Assembly: GCA_937892105.1 (NCBI GenBank)
Contig: CALAUZ010000179.1
Span: 1 to 6,569, forward strand
DNA from: an uncultured Fretibacterium sp.
Lineage (GTDB): Bacteria; Synergistota; Synergistia; Synergistales; Aminobacteriaceae
Length of the DNA: 6,569 bases
Reading direction: 5' to 3'
Positions 1-6,124 of this stretch are shown here, piece by piece. The first letter of the stretch is position 1, and each line of letters begins with the position of its first letter. The notes beneath the pieces are model-generated. The model saw only the letters and a program-made list of their open reading frames with translations. It was not told the origin of the DNA and did not search any database. The translations under genes were made by a program, and so were the position numbers.

Positions 1-396
1 AACCTTTTCTCTCTTTAACCGAGGTACATCTAAGAGTAGTTCATCTGAATTCGGTACCTGCTGTATAATTACACCGGTACGTTTCATTTCTCTTCCGATG
101 TCCTCCAGATGACTAGACAATCCCTGAAGTGACTGTCCTCTTCCAAGTCTAAATTTGAGTCTTATTACACTTGGGCCAACAACTGTGTCTTCAGGATTGC
201 ACTCCTTGAGCGACACATGATAATCCCCGCATGAACGTTTGAAATCTTTAACCAGTTGCTCTATTTCCTTGCGACTAACACCTTTACTACTATCCTCTTG
301 AGCAATAGTAGACACGGTATCTGTTTGCTCCTTCTTTTGACCATATGGAATTGTATCCTCAGCGACCATCTGTACGTCAGAAGACTTTACAGCCGG
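1..396 (-). other. FtsK/SpoIIIE-like translocase fragment (alpha-domain type), partial
   Basis: This is the second half of the hybrid ORF, residues 129-260. The first 70 or so residues are polar and low in recognisable features (many Gln, Glu, Ser, Thr), as in the linker of FtsK-type proteins. From residue 201 the sequence [18 protein letters not shown], then [29 protein letters not shown], parallels the FtsK alpha domain (GP.ITR......G....ISNL..DLAR.......IPG....G.E.PN.KR). That domain lies just before the RecA-like motor. The Walker A motor would come next but lies outside the window, so function cannot be confirmed. The variant ending DVPRLKR is not classical housekeeping FtsK, so it may belong to an accessory FtsK/HerA-like ATPase. 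It has no functional link to nqr that I can see. Confidence 0.55.
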
Positions 397-780
397 GAAA
401 GAGTACCAAGGCTTATTCTGCATAGCAAAAGCCTCCAGACGACCCATCAGGATACAGTTGGTGATAATCAGACCTACATAGACAGACAGCTGAACGCTGA
501 CATCATAGACAAACGCCTTCAGCACCTGTGATACGATAGTTACAAGGGCAGCAACAACAACCAGCTGCACTACGATACGTATTCTGTTAGGAATAGTGTT
601 ACGAAGAACAGAAATTATGAGGTTGCTGAAGGAGGTAATTACCGTCACAGCAATACCCATGACAAGAGCTGGCTTAAGCTGCGATGTCACAGCCAAAGCG
701 CTACAGATGCCAAGCACCTGTACAAGCACCGGATTGAGCACATTCAACGGTGCCATAAATACTTCCTTTATCTTATTCAT
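1..780 (-). CDS. nqrD: NqrD N-terminal part joined in frame to an FtsK-like segment; runs off the window
   Basis: Codons 1-128 are the N-terminal part of NqrD, a membrane subunit of the Na+-translocating NADH:quinone oxidoreductase. Seen: [42 protein letters not shown] and [14 protein letters not shown], all hydrophobic helices typical of the NqrD/NqrE/RnfA/RnfE family. Cys26 and Cys109 fit the conserved cysteines that bind the intramembrane [2Fe-2S] cluster shared with NqrE. After residue 128 (NKPWYSF) the expected remaining helices are absent and a soluble FtsK-like sequence follows without a stop to the window edge. NqrD proteins are about 210 residues, so roughly 80 are missing. The ATG at 780 overlaps the end of nqrC by 8 bases and has no clear ribosome binding site. 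Met9 (ATG at 756) has AAGGAAG five bases upstream and is an alternative start, but the NKxxVF lead-in is family-like, so I kept 780. The NqrD identity is secure; the hybrid is probably a chimera. Confidence 0.8.
   Translation of the reverse strand, partial: MNKIKEVFMAPLNVLNPVLVQVLGICSALAVTSQLKPALVMGIAVTVITSFSNLIISVLRNTIPNRIRIVVQLVVVAALVTIVSQVLKAFVYDVSVQLSVYVGLIITNCILMGRLEAFAMQNKPWYSFPAVKSSDVQMVAEDTIPYGQKKEQTDTVSTIAQEDSSKGVSRKEIEQLVKDFKRSCGDYHVSLKECNPEDTVVGPSVIRLKFRLGRGQSLQGLSSHLEDIGREMKRTGVIIQQVPNSDELLLDVPRLKREKV
391..420 (-). other. nqrD/FtsK-like join
   Basis: The coding text goes from QNKPWYSF (NqrD-like up to the Phe at residue 128) to PAVKSSD, where NqrD proteins would normally continue with a Leu-Asp-Gly-containing loop and further membrane helices. 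The frame is kept. Because the FtsK-like linker is poorly conserved, the crossover can only be placed to within about 30 bases. Confidence 0.6.
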
Positions 781-1423
781 GATTCAAAAGCGTTTTATAT
801 TTCTTAAATCCGTCTTGCAACATATCAGAAACACCATTTGAAGTAAGGGTGGCACCAGTAATGCCGTCAACCTCACTCTCAGGGTTCTTTAAGTCGCTTG
901 CCTTTACTACCTTCAACGCAGGAGTGCCATCAGCTCCATAAATCTTCTTGCCGATGAACTTGTCCTGCCATACCTTAGAGTCCTTGATATCAGCACCCAA
1001 GCCTGCGGTTTCTGAATCATGATTGAAGTATGCGCCATAGACGGTATTTCCATCTTCATTAACAGCTACATAACCCCAGATAGCGCCCCAAAGTCCCATA
1101 CCATATACTGGTACGACATACTTCTTCTCACCATTTACCTGACACTCATAGATTTTATAATTGCCAGCCTTATAGTCTGCACTATTGAGTTTGAAAGCCT
1201 CATCCTTCAATACTACTTCCGCATATTTTGCCTCACTTTCCTGGTCGCTTAAATCGCGAATATTCAGGGCGGCAAGAACCTGCTTCTTCTTATCAAGCGC
1301 TACATTCACGTCCTGACGTGGTTTCAACGTACTACTTACGAATGCCAGCAGGAAAGCCACTATAACTACCATTACACAGCTATATGCAATGATATATACA
1401 TTATTATTAGTATTCAGTTTCAT
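773..1423 (-). CDS. nqrC: Na+-translocating NADH:quinone reductase subunit C, FMN-binding
   Basis: NqrC is the membrane-anchored subunit of the Na+-NQR complex that carries a covalent FMN and passes electrons within the pump. The 216-residue product has one N-terminal membrane helix (about residues 9-31, [21 protein letters not shown]) followed by a soluble FMN_bind domain. The flavin attachment motif is complete: D186-G-I-T-G-A-T192, with Thr192 the expected site of FMN transfer by the flavin transferase ApbE. Other family traits are [15 protein letters not shown] and the [10 protein letters not shown] segment. The length is at the short end for NqrC, as usual in Bacteroidota. The start at 1423 overlaps the nqrB stop as ATGA and has a good Shine-Dalgarno. 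The 3' end overlaps the nqrD start by 8 bases, so B, C and D look translationally coupled. RnfG is the main alternative, but the gene order and partner sequences favour Nqr. The gene appears intact. Confidence 0.95.
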   Translation of the reverse strand: MKLNTNNNVYIIAYSCVMVVIVAFLLAFVSSTLKPRQDVNVALDKKKQVLAALNIRDLSDQESEAKYAEVVLKDEAFKLNSADYKAGNYKIYECQVNGEKKYVVPVYGMGLWGAIWGYVAVNEDGNTVYGAYFNHDSETAGLGADIKDSKVWQDKFIGKKIYGADGTPALKVVKASDLKNPESEVDGITGATLTSNGVSDMLQDGFKKYKTLLNHE

Positions 1424-2583
1424 GCCTTAGCCCTCCTTAATCGTTTATTAATATTACTCTGCACAACAAAATAGTCTATTGTTGGAGCCATCATGTTGCC
1501 AAACAGTATAGCGAGCATCATACCCTCTGGGAAACCAGGGTTCATGACACGTATGATGATGGCAAGAGCACCTATTATGATACCATATATCCATTTTCCT
1601 GTTTCTGTACGTGCAGATGTTACAGGGTCTGTTGCCATGAATACTGCTCCGAAGCAGAATCCACCCAGGACGAAGTGTTCGTACCATACAACTCCTTCTG
1701 GCATCATGTTCAGGCTCTCAAAGAGATATGCCATAACACCGCCGCTGAGGAATACGCTCAGCATGATCTTCCATGATGCGATACCTGCCCACAACAGGAT
1801 GACAGCACCAATAGCGATTGCTATAACACTTGTCTCACCTATGGAACCTGGTATGAAACCAAGGATGCTGTCCATCAGACTTGCACTTGGTGCAACATTC
1901 TGTGCCATCTGTCCGAGAGGAGTAGCACATGTGAAAGCATTTGGCAAATCATTTCCCAAACCACAGAACTTTTCAGTAGCTACCCAGACGGTATCACCAC
2001 TCATCTTTGTTGGGTATGAGAAGAAAAGGAATGCGCGCGCGAGGAGAGCAACGTTAAAGATGTTCATTCCTGTGCCGCCAAATATCTCCTTTCCGAAGAT
2101 AACAGCAAAGGCAACTGCCAGCACAAGTACCCACAATGGGCAACCGATAGGAAGAATCATAGGGATTATGATACCACTTACGAGGTATCCTTCCTGAATC
2201 TCTTCGTGCTTCCATTGTGCCCATGCAAACTCAATACCCAAGCCTACGACGTAGCTTACTATAATCTTTGGCAATACCAAGAGTGCGCCATACAGGAACA
2301 CCTCCCAGAAAGAAGATGTTGCCAGCGTTCCGGCTGCCAGGTAATTCTGGTAGCCCACATTATACATACCAAAGAGGAGAGCAGGGATAAGAGCAATCAC
2401 TACCATGCTCATTATGCGCTTTGAATCGATAGAGTCATGGATGCTCACACCAGATTTTCGCGTGGTATTCGGAACATAAAGGAATGTCTCGAATCCATCG
2501 AACAAACTCTGTAGCGCCGAGAATTTTCCGCCCGGTTCAAACTGAGGCTTTATCTCGTCAATATATTTTCTTAGTTTCATCAT
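1420..2583 (-). CDS. nqrB: Na+-translocating NADH:quinone reductase subunit B
   Basis: NqrB is the large integral membrane subunit of Na+-NQR; it holds a covalent FMN and riboflavin and forms the Na+ path and quinone-binding region. The 387-residue product begins with a soluble stretch (KYIDEIKPQFEPGGK, then LFDGFETFLYVPNTT) typical of Bacteroidota NqrB, followed by many hydrophobic helices from about residue 57 onward. Conserved blocks are HDSIDSKRIMSMVVIALIPA, GKEIFGGTGMNIFNVALLAR (164-183) and FMATDPVTSARTETGKW (315-331). The FMN-threonine position is Thr221, but the surrounding motif is N-A-F-T-C-A-T rather than the usual D..[ST]GAT. The ATG at 2583 overlaps the nqrA stop (ATGA). An adjacent in-frame ATG at 2580 has better spacing (8 bases) to AAGGAG and gives the family-like start MKLRKYIDEIKP, so 2580 may be the true start. 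The length is normal and the gene appears intact. Confidence 0.95.
   Translation of the reverse strand: MMKLRKYIDEIKPQFEPGGKFSALQSLFDGFETFLYVPNTTRKSGVSIHDSIDSKRIMSMVVIALIPALLFGMYNVGYQNYLAAGTLATSSFWEVFLYGALLVLPKIIVSYVVGLGIEFAWAQWKHEEIQEGYLVSGIIIPMILPIGCPLWVLVLAVAFAVIFGKEIFGGTGMNIFNVALLARAFLFFSYPTKMSGDTVWVATEKFCGLGNDLPNAFTCATPLGQMAQNVAPSASLMDSILGFIPGSIGETSVIAIAIGAVILLWAGIASWKIMLSVFLSGGVMAYLFESLNMMPEGVVWYEHFVLGGFCFGAVFMATDPVTSARTETGKWIYGIIIGALAIIIRVMNPGFPEGMMLAILFGNMMAPTIDYFVVQSNINKRLRRAKA
1432..1438 (-). promoter_or_regulatory. Shine-Dalgarno AAGGAGG for nqrC inside the end of nqrB
   Basis: The minus strand reads AAGGAGG, then 8 bases, then the nqrC ATG at 1423. The site lies within the last codons of nqrB (R-R-A-K-A), and the start overlaps the nqrB stop as ATGA, supporting coupled translation. 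Confidence 0.75.
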
Positions 2584-5207
2584 TCATTCTCCTTTCTCAA
2601 CATATCCAGTCCTTCACGAACTATTTTCTGTAATTCCAACTTACTACTGTCAACAAACTCCGCCAAAGCGAAATCCTCCGGACTTACCTCATAGATGCCA
2701 AGGGCCTCCATCTTGTCTATATCCTTTGCTATGATAGCCTTGATGAGATATTCTCCATAGATATCCATTGGCAGTACCTTGTCATACTCACCACTCATTA
2801 TCATGTGGCGCTCACCACCCTTTACGCGGGCATCCAGCTTATAGCCGCCCTTCTTTGGCATGAGCCATGAGAAGTATGAACGGTTAACAGAGAACTGACT
2901 GAAACGAGGCAATATCCATCCTAGCATCTCGTCTGCATCATCACCCTCTGGTATTGCAGTAATCTCTGAACAATGTGCTCCGACAGTACATGTAGCCTTA
3001 TCGCTCGCAACCTTTCCTGTCAGCGGATTACCCACGATAACACGCACATTGCCTTCCTCTATGAGACCTGCCATTTCTACCTGTGCACCAACCACAGCAT
3101 CGAAATATGCAGGATTCTTCACCTCAGAACCGGCAATTGCTATGGTACGGGTAAGATTTACCTTACCAGTATTGAACAGACGACCGAAGAAGATAACAGC
3201 GGTAGGATCAACAGTCCAAACAACCTCTCCCTTGTTTACAGGGTCTATGTTATTCACCTGTACTCCGACATTGCCAGCAGGACATTTTCCCTTGAATACT
3301 ACAACCTCGGCATCTTCTGCATTTGCCAGAGAGGAATCCTCTCCTACTCCAAGATACACCTTTGCAATCTTGCTGAGGGCTGTCAGACCTGCCTGGAAAT
3401 CTGCCTCCTGTCCCTTCACCTCATACTCGAAGTCACCTGCCAACGGCATGTCGCGCAATGCAGACACGAAGATAGCTTTCGGAGCTGTGTCAGGATTGGT
3501 GGAGACGGCATAGGGCAACTGGTTGATGTAACCGAACAGACCAGCGTCAAGCAGCAGTTGCTTCACTTCGTCGCCGGTCATCTTGTCCACTTCCTTAACC
3601 CCAAAGTCTTTATACTCTTGTGTTGCATCAGCATCTACCCGTATGCTGAGCACTTTTCTTCTGTCTCCACGCTCCACAGCGGTCACAGTACCACTGACGG
3701 GCGAGGCAAACTTCACTTGTGGGTACTGCTTGTTCACAAACAGCGCTTCCCCAGCCTGGACTTTGTCGCCTTCCTTGATGAGACCCATTGCTATTCCAGC
3801 TACATGACAACGAATAGGCACTCCAGCGTTCATCATTGAGAGTGAGCCTCCGCATATACTCGCCTGTGAGCTTGAGCCGTTAGACTCCAGAATGTCTGAC
3901 ACCACTCGGATAACGTAAGGGAACTCATCCTCACCGGGAATTACAGGTAATAGTGCTCGTTCTGCTAATGCTCCATGACCTATCTCACGTCTTCCTGGAC
4001 CTCGCATAGGCCGGACTTCTCCTACTGAGTATGGCGGAAAGTTGTAGTGCAGGAGAAATCTCTTCGCGGGTTCGTTGAGCTTAATGCCGTCGAGTATCTG
4101 GTCGTCCTCCCCTATCATGCCAAGAGTCGTTATCGCTAATGATTGCGTCTCACCTCTCGTGAATAGTGCTGAGCCGTGTACCCTAGGGAGTATATCTGTC
4201 TCGCAGGTTATTGGGCGAAGCTGATCCATTTTGCGGCCGTCTACCCTGATGTGCTCATTGAGGATTATTCCACGCATTATGTCCTTCACTCGGCCGTCGA
4301 TGTAGAGGTTAATGTAGTCAGCTTTGTCGGGGTCTTCCTTCAGGAGGTCAGAGAAATGTTCTGAAGCTATGGCCTTGGCCTCCTTGATGGCGCGTTCTCG
4401 AGGCTTCTTCTCCTGAATGCGGACGGCTGAGTCTATCTTGCTGTCTAAGTTCTCGTGCACCCACTCTTCTACTTCAGGAATACTCTCCGGCATTGGGAGT
4501 TCTATTTCTGGCTTGCCAACTTCTTCCTTCATCTTGCGCAGAACTGCAATAATCTTCCGTATCTCTGTATGCGCGAGTTCCAGTGCATCAACTAGCAATT
4601 CCTCGGACACTTCGTAAGAGCCGGCCTCGACCATAGTTAGCCCATCGTCATGACCTGCTACTATAAGATTTAGCATTGAGCTGTTCATCTGCTTCTCTCC
4701 TGTTCCATCAGGAGGGTTGACTACGAGATTTCCACCTATAAGCCCTATCCTTACTGCTCCTACAGGACCTCCCCAAGGTATCCCTGAAATTGCTAGGGCT
4801 GCACTTGCCGCATTAATTCCCAGTATGTTGGGCGGGTAGACCTGATCCATTGCTAACACCGTATTGACCACATGAACATCATTGCGCATATCATCAGAGA
4901 ACAGTGAGCGTATTGACCTATCCGTAACTCTTGAACCTAATATTGCTGATTCTGCTGGCTTGCCTTCTCTCTTAATGAATCCTCCTGGAATTTTCCCTGC
5001 TGAATAATATTTCTCTTCATAGTCCACAACTAGGGGGAAAAAGTCTATTCCTGTTCTTGCCTCATCCGTCATACATGCCGTACTCAACATAAATGTTCCG
5101 CCGTGTGATGCTAACACTGCACCATTTGCCTGTTTGGCTAACTTCCCTGTCCTGAAGACAAGTTCGGAGTCGCCAATACTAACAGAATATATTTTCTCTT
5201 GTTCCAA
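2580..5207 (-). CDS. Hybrid ORF: polynucleotide phosphorylase N-terminal part joined in frame to NqrA
   Basis: This 875-codon open frame is two genes in one. Residues 1 to about 480 are PNPase and about 478 to 875 are NqrA; the switch falls at KEGDK (478-482). Genuine PNPase is about 700 residues and ends in KH and S1 RNA-binding domains; these and the last part of the second RNase PH domain are absent. Genuine Bacteroidota NqrA is about 450 residues; about 50 N-terminal residues are absent. The start is a TTG at 5207, 11 bases downstream of a strong AGGAGG; no ATG fits. The stop overlaps nqrB as ATGA, as expected of a real nqrA-nqrB junction, while the upstream neighbour rsmI belongs with the pnp half. 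I know of no natural PNPase-NqrA fusion, and neither activity should survive. It is most likely a chimeric join at a short shared sequence. The two halves are listed separately. Confidence 0.85.
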   Translation of the reverse strand: MEQEKIYSVSIGDSELVFRTGKLAKQANGAVLASHGGTFMLSTACMTDEARTGIDFFPLVVDYEEKYYSAGKIPGGFIKREGKPAESAILGSRVTDRSIRSLFSDDMRNDVHVVNTVLAMDQVYPPNILGINAASAALAISGIPWGGPVGAVRIGLIGGNLVVNPPDGTGEKQMNSSMLNLIVAGHDDGLTMVEAGSYEVSEELLVDALELAHTEIRKIIAVLRKMKEEVGKPEIELPMPESIPEVEEWVHENLDSKIDSAVRIQEKKPRERAIKEAKAIASEHFSDLLKEDPDKADYINLYIDGRVKDIMRGIILNEHIRVDGRKMDQLRPITCETDILPRVHGSALFTRGETQSLAITTLGMIGEDDQILDGIKLNEPAKRFLLHYNFPPYSVGEVRPMRGPGRREIGHGALAERALLPVIPGEDEFPYVIRVVSDILESNGSSSQASICGGSLSMMNAGVPIRCHVAGIAMGLIKEGDKVQAGEALFVNKQYPQVKFASPVSGTVTAVERGDRRKVLSIRVDADATQEYKDFGVKEVDKMTGDEVKQLLLDAGLFGYINQLPYAVSTNPDTAPKAIFVSALRDMPLAGDFEYEVKGQEADFQAGLTALSKIAKVYLGVGEDSSLANAEDAEVVVFKGKCPAGNVGVQVNNIDPVNKGEVVWTVDPTAVIFFGRLFNTGKVNLTRTIAIAGSEVKNPAYFDAVVGAQVEMAGLIEEGNVRVIVGNPLTGKVASDKATCTVGAHCSEITAIPEGDDADEMLGWILPRFSQFSVNRSYFSWLMPKKGGYKLDARVKGGERHMIMSGEYDKVLPMDIYGEYLIKAIIAKDIDKMEALGIYEVSPEDFALAEFVDSSKLELQKIVREGLDMLRKENE
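2589..2594 (-). promoter_or_regulatory. Shine-Dalgarno AAGGAG for nqrB inside the end of nqrA
   Basis: AAGGAG lies 5 bases before the ATG at 2583 and 8 bases before the adjacent in-frame ATG at 2580. The latter spacing is nearer the optimum. The site is within the last codons of nqrA. Confidence 0.65.
3761..3779 (-). other. pnp/nqrA join on a shared KEGDK-coding stretch
   Basis: On the minus strand these 19 bases read ATCAAGGAAGGCGACAAAG, coding I-K-E-G-D-K. PNPases commonly have G-L-[IV]-x-E-G-D-K at this point and NqrA proteins have V-K-E-G-D-K-V, so the stretch fits both parents. Everything on the 5' side is PNPase and everything on the 3' side is NqrA. The exact crossover cannot be fixed within this stretch from the sequence alone. 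Confidence 0.75.
3761..5207 (-). pseudogene. pnp: Polynucleotide phosphorylase, N-terminal two thirds (truncated by the join)
   Basis: PNPase is the phosphorolytic 3'-5' exoribonuclease of the RNA degradosome. Seen: first RNase PH-like domain (about 1-230) with DFFPLVVDYEEKYYSAGKIPGGF and KREGKPAES (79-87), the alpha-helical linker (about 235-320), then the second RNase PH domain from IRVDGRKMDQLRPI onward. Phosphate-site elements are present: PGRREIGHG (Arg406/Arg407) and SNGSSSQAS (Ser445-Ser447). The block DRSIRSLF (96-103) has Ser where most PNPases have Pro (DRPIRPLF). The frame follows PNPase through GVPIRCHVAGIAMGLIKEGDK and then leaves it, so the GTRDG..ALQMDIK block with the metal-binding Asp/Lys residues, KH and S1 are lost. 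rsmI lies 60 bases upstream; the more usual upstream neighbour rpsO is not there. The lineage is uncertain; the text looks somewhat Synergistota-like. Confidence 0.9.
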
Positions 5208-5267
5208 AATGTAGTTATCCTCCTGAATGTTAATTGGGGTATATTTTACTCACAGCCAGCTAAAATG
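5208..5267 (-). other. rsmI-pnp intergenic gap, 60 bases
   Basis: This is the only real gap in the window. Apart from the AGGAGG for pnp I see no hairpin followed by a T-run, and no convincing promoter boxes. The short distance suggests rsmI and pnp are co-transcribed in their source genome. Confidence 0.5.
5219..5224 (-). promoter_or_regulatory. Shine-Dalgarno AGGAGG deciding the TTG start of pnp
   Basis: The minus strand reads AGGAGG, then 11 bases, then TTG GAA CAA GAG. No ATG or GTG occurs in frame near the PNPase N-terminus, and the family-typical sequence begins almost at once (YSVSIGDSELVFRTGKLAKQANG), so this site supports initiation at the rare TTG. Confidence 0.75.
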
Positions 5268-6080
5268 TCATGCTTTACGCGTAATGCACAATAGAAATCG
5301 TTTTGCCTCGTTCCTGCTTACTGTGTATCTCTCGCTAAGTGCGCTCACTATGTCCTTCATGCTCTCGCCGCTGGTCAATCTCTCCTCAGCTTCTGCCTGC
5401 CATGAAGTGTCGTCGTCATGCGTCATCCCCTCTACCACTAGCACTAGTTCTCCCTTCACGCCTGACTTCACGCACTCGAGGAGTCCGGCCAAGTCAGAAT
5501 GAATGACCTCCTGAAATACTTTGCTGACCTCACGCACTAATGAGGCCTCTCGATTCCCGAAAACGTCAATCATTCCTGAGATATGCCGCTCTGCCTTGTG
5601 TGGGGACAAGTAGAAGCACAATGTACACTCCACTTCACGCAAACTCATGAAGAGCCGAGTACGCTCACCGGCTTTGTCTGGGGGGAAGCCCGCAAACATG
5701 AAGCTCTGAGTGTTGAGGCCGGACATGATTACTGCTGGGATTAGTGCCGTCGGGCCTGGTAACACGTCGACTCCGAGTCCCTCTTCCTGAGCGCGCTTGA
5801 GGAGTATCCAGCCTGGATCGCTTAGGCCTGGAGTTCCTGCATCAGAGATTACCGCGATGTTCTTGCCTTCACGGAGAAGGGTGAGCAGAGTCGGAGTCTT
5901 GTTGTTCTCGTTGTGGAGGTGAAATGAGGTTAGGGGCTTATCTAGGCCGTAATGCTTCAGGAGAATGCTTGATGTCCTTGTGTCCTCACAGGCTATAAGG
6001 TCTGCCTCACGCAATACCCTCAATGCCCGCAACGTAATATCTTCGAGATTGCCTATTGGTGTAGGGACTAGAGTAAGCAT
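5268..6080 (-). CDS. rsmI: 16S rRNA (cytidine(1402)-2'-O)-methyltransferase
   Basis: RsmI uses S-adenosylmethionine to methylate the 2'-hydroxyl of C1402 in the ribosomal decoding centre. The 270-residue product is full length (E. coli RsmI is 286) and belongs to the tetrapyrrole methylase fold. Motifs in order: LVPTPIGNLEDITLRAL (4-20), ACEDTRTSSILLKHYG (30-45), AVISDAGTPGLSDPG (76-90, the SAM-binding loop), LPGPTALIPAVIMSGL (107-122), FAGFPP (129-134), FYLSPHK (156-162, usually FYESPHR), LVREVSKVFQEV (181-192) and KGELVLVVEG (209-218). The C-terminal helices (SALSERYTVSRNEAKRFLL) are also typical. The ATG at 6080 shares its A with an upstream TAA (TAATG), so translation is probably coupled to a preceding gene, only the last codons of which remain. 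No strong Shine-Dalgarno is seen. pnp follows after 60 bases. GC content is clearly higher than in the neighbouring polA piece. Confidence 0.95.
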   Translation of the reverse strand: MLTLVPTPIGNLEDITLRALRVLREADLIACEDTRTSSILLKHYGLDKPLTSFHLHNENNKTPTLLTLLREGKNIAVISDAGTPGLSDPGWILLKRAQEEGLGVDVLPGPTALIPAVIMSGLNTQSFMFAGFPPDKAGERTRLFMSLREVECTLCFYLSPHKAERHISGMIDVFGNREASLVREVSKVFQEVIHSDLAGLLECVKSGVKGELVLVVEGMTHDDDTSWQAEAEERLTSGESMKDIVSALSERYTVSRNEAKRFLLCITRKA

Positions 6081-6124
6081 TATTCACTCACTATGTCTAT
6101 CACTGTAACTTCTGGAGGTGTGAA
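6080..6124 (-). other. Last 14 codons and stop of an unidentified gene upstream of rsmI
   Basis: In the frame ending in TAA at 6082-6080 the sequence reads FTPPEVTVIDIVSE, overlapping the rsmI ATG as TAATG. This is a different frame from the polA fragment. The tight overlap is typical of a genuine operon neighbour, so I infer this is the 3' end of the gene that precedes rsmI in the source genome, cut by the join with polA. The peptide is too short to identify. Confidence 0.4.

Larger units (their letters stand above)
2580..3779 (-). pseudogene. nqrA: Na+-translocating NADH:quinone reductase subunit A, lacking its N-terminus
   Basis: NqrA is the cytoplasmic subunit of Na+-NQR. It makes no covalent flavin bond and contributes to quinone interaction. 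In the hybrid ORF it spans about residues 478-875. Seen in order: KEGDKVQAGEALF and KFASPVSGTVTAVERGDRRKVL (barrel-sandwich/biotinyl-like segment), PKAIFVSALRDMPLAGDFE, ALSKIAKVYLGVG, PAGNVGVQVNNIDPVNKGEVVWTV, GRLFNTGKVNLTRTIAIAGSEV, IPEGDDADEMLGWILPRFSQFSV, and the C-terminal SGEYDKVLPMDIYGEYLIKA with FALAEFVDSSKLELQKIVREGLD. These are strong NqrA signatures of the Bacteroidota type. About 50 residues before KEGDK, including the natural start, are replaced by PNPase. The order nqrA-B-C-D with ATGA overlap to nqrB is canonical, so in its source genome this gene opens the nqr operon. Confidence 0.92.

Noticed and set aside
1493..2197. Plus-strand open frame of 234 codons opposite nqrB
   Set aside because: It is fully antisense to well-conserved NqrB, has no recognisable motif, and mirrors the codon pattern of the real gene.
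773..2583. Rnf complex (rnfD, rnfG) instead of Nqr
   Set aside because: NqrA-type sequence directly upstream, the long NqrB N-terminal segment and the A-B-C-D order identify the Na+-NQR operon.
2973..3839. Plus-strand open frame of 288 codons opposite nqrA
   Set aside because: It is antisense to clear NqrA sequence, rich in Cys, His and Ser without family motifs, and it crosses the pnp/nqrA join; a shadow frame.
2580..5207. A new bifunctional RNA-decay/Na+-pump enzyme
   Set aside because: Both halves lack core parts of their families, and the join lies on a motif common to both; a chimera is simpler.
5208..5267. Terminator or promoter between rsmI and pnp
   Set aside because: No stem with a T-run and no convincing promoter boxes; only the ribosome binding site is supported.
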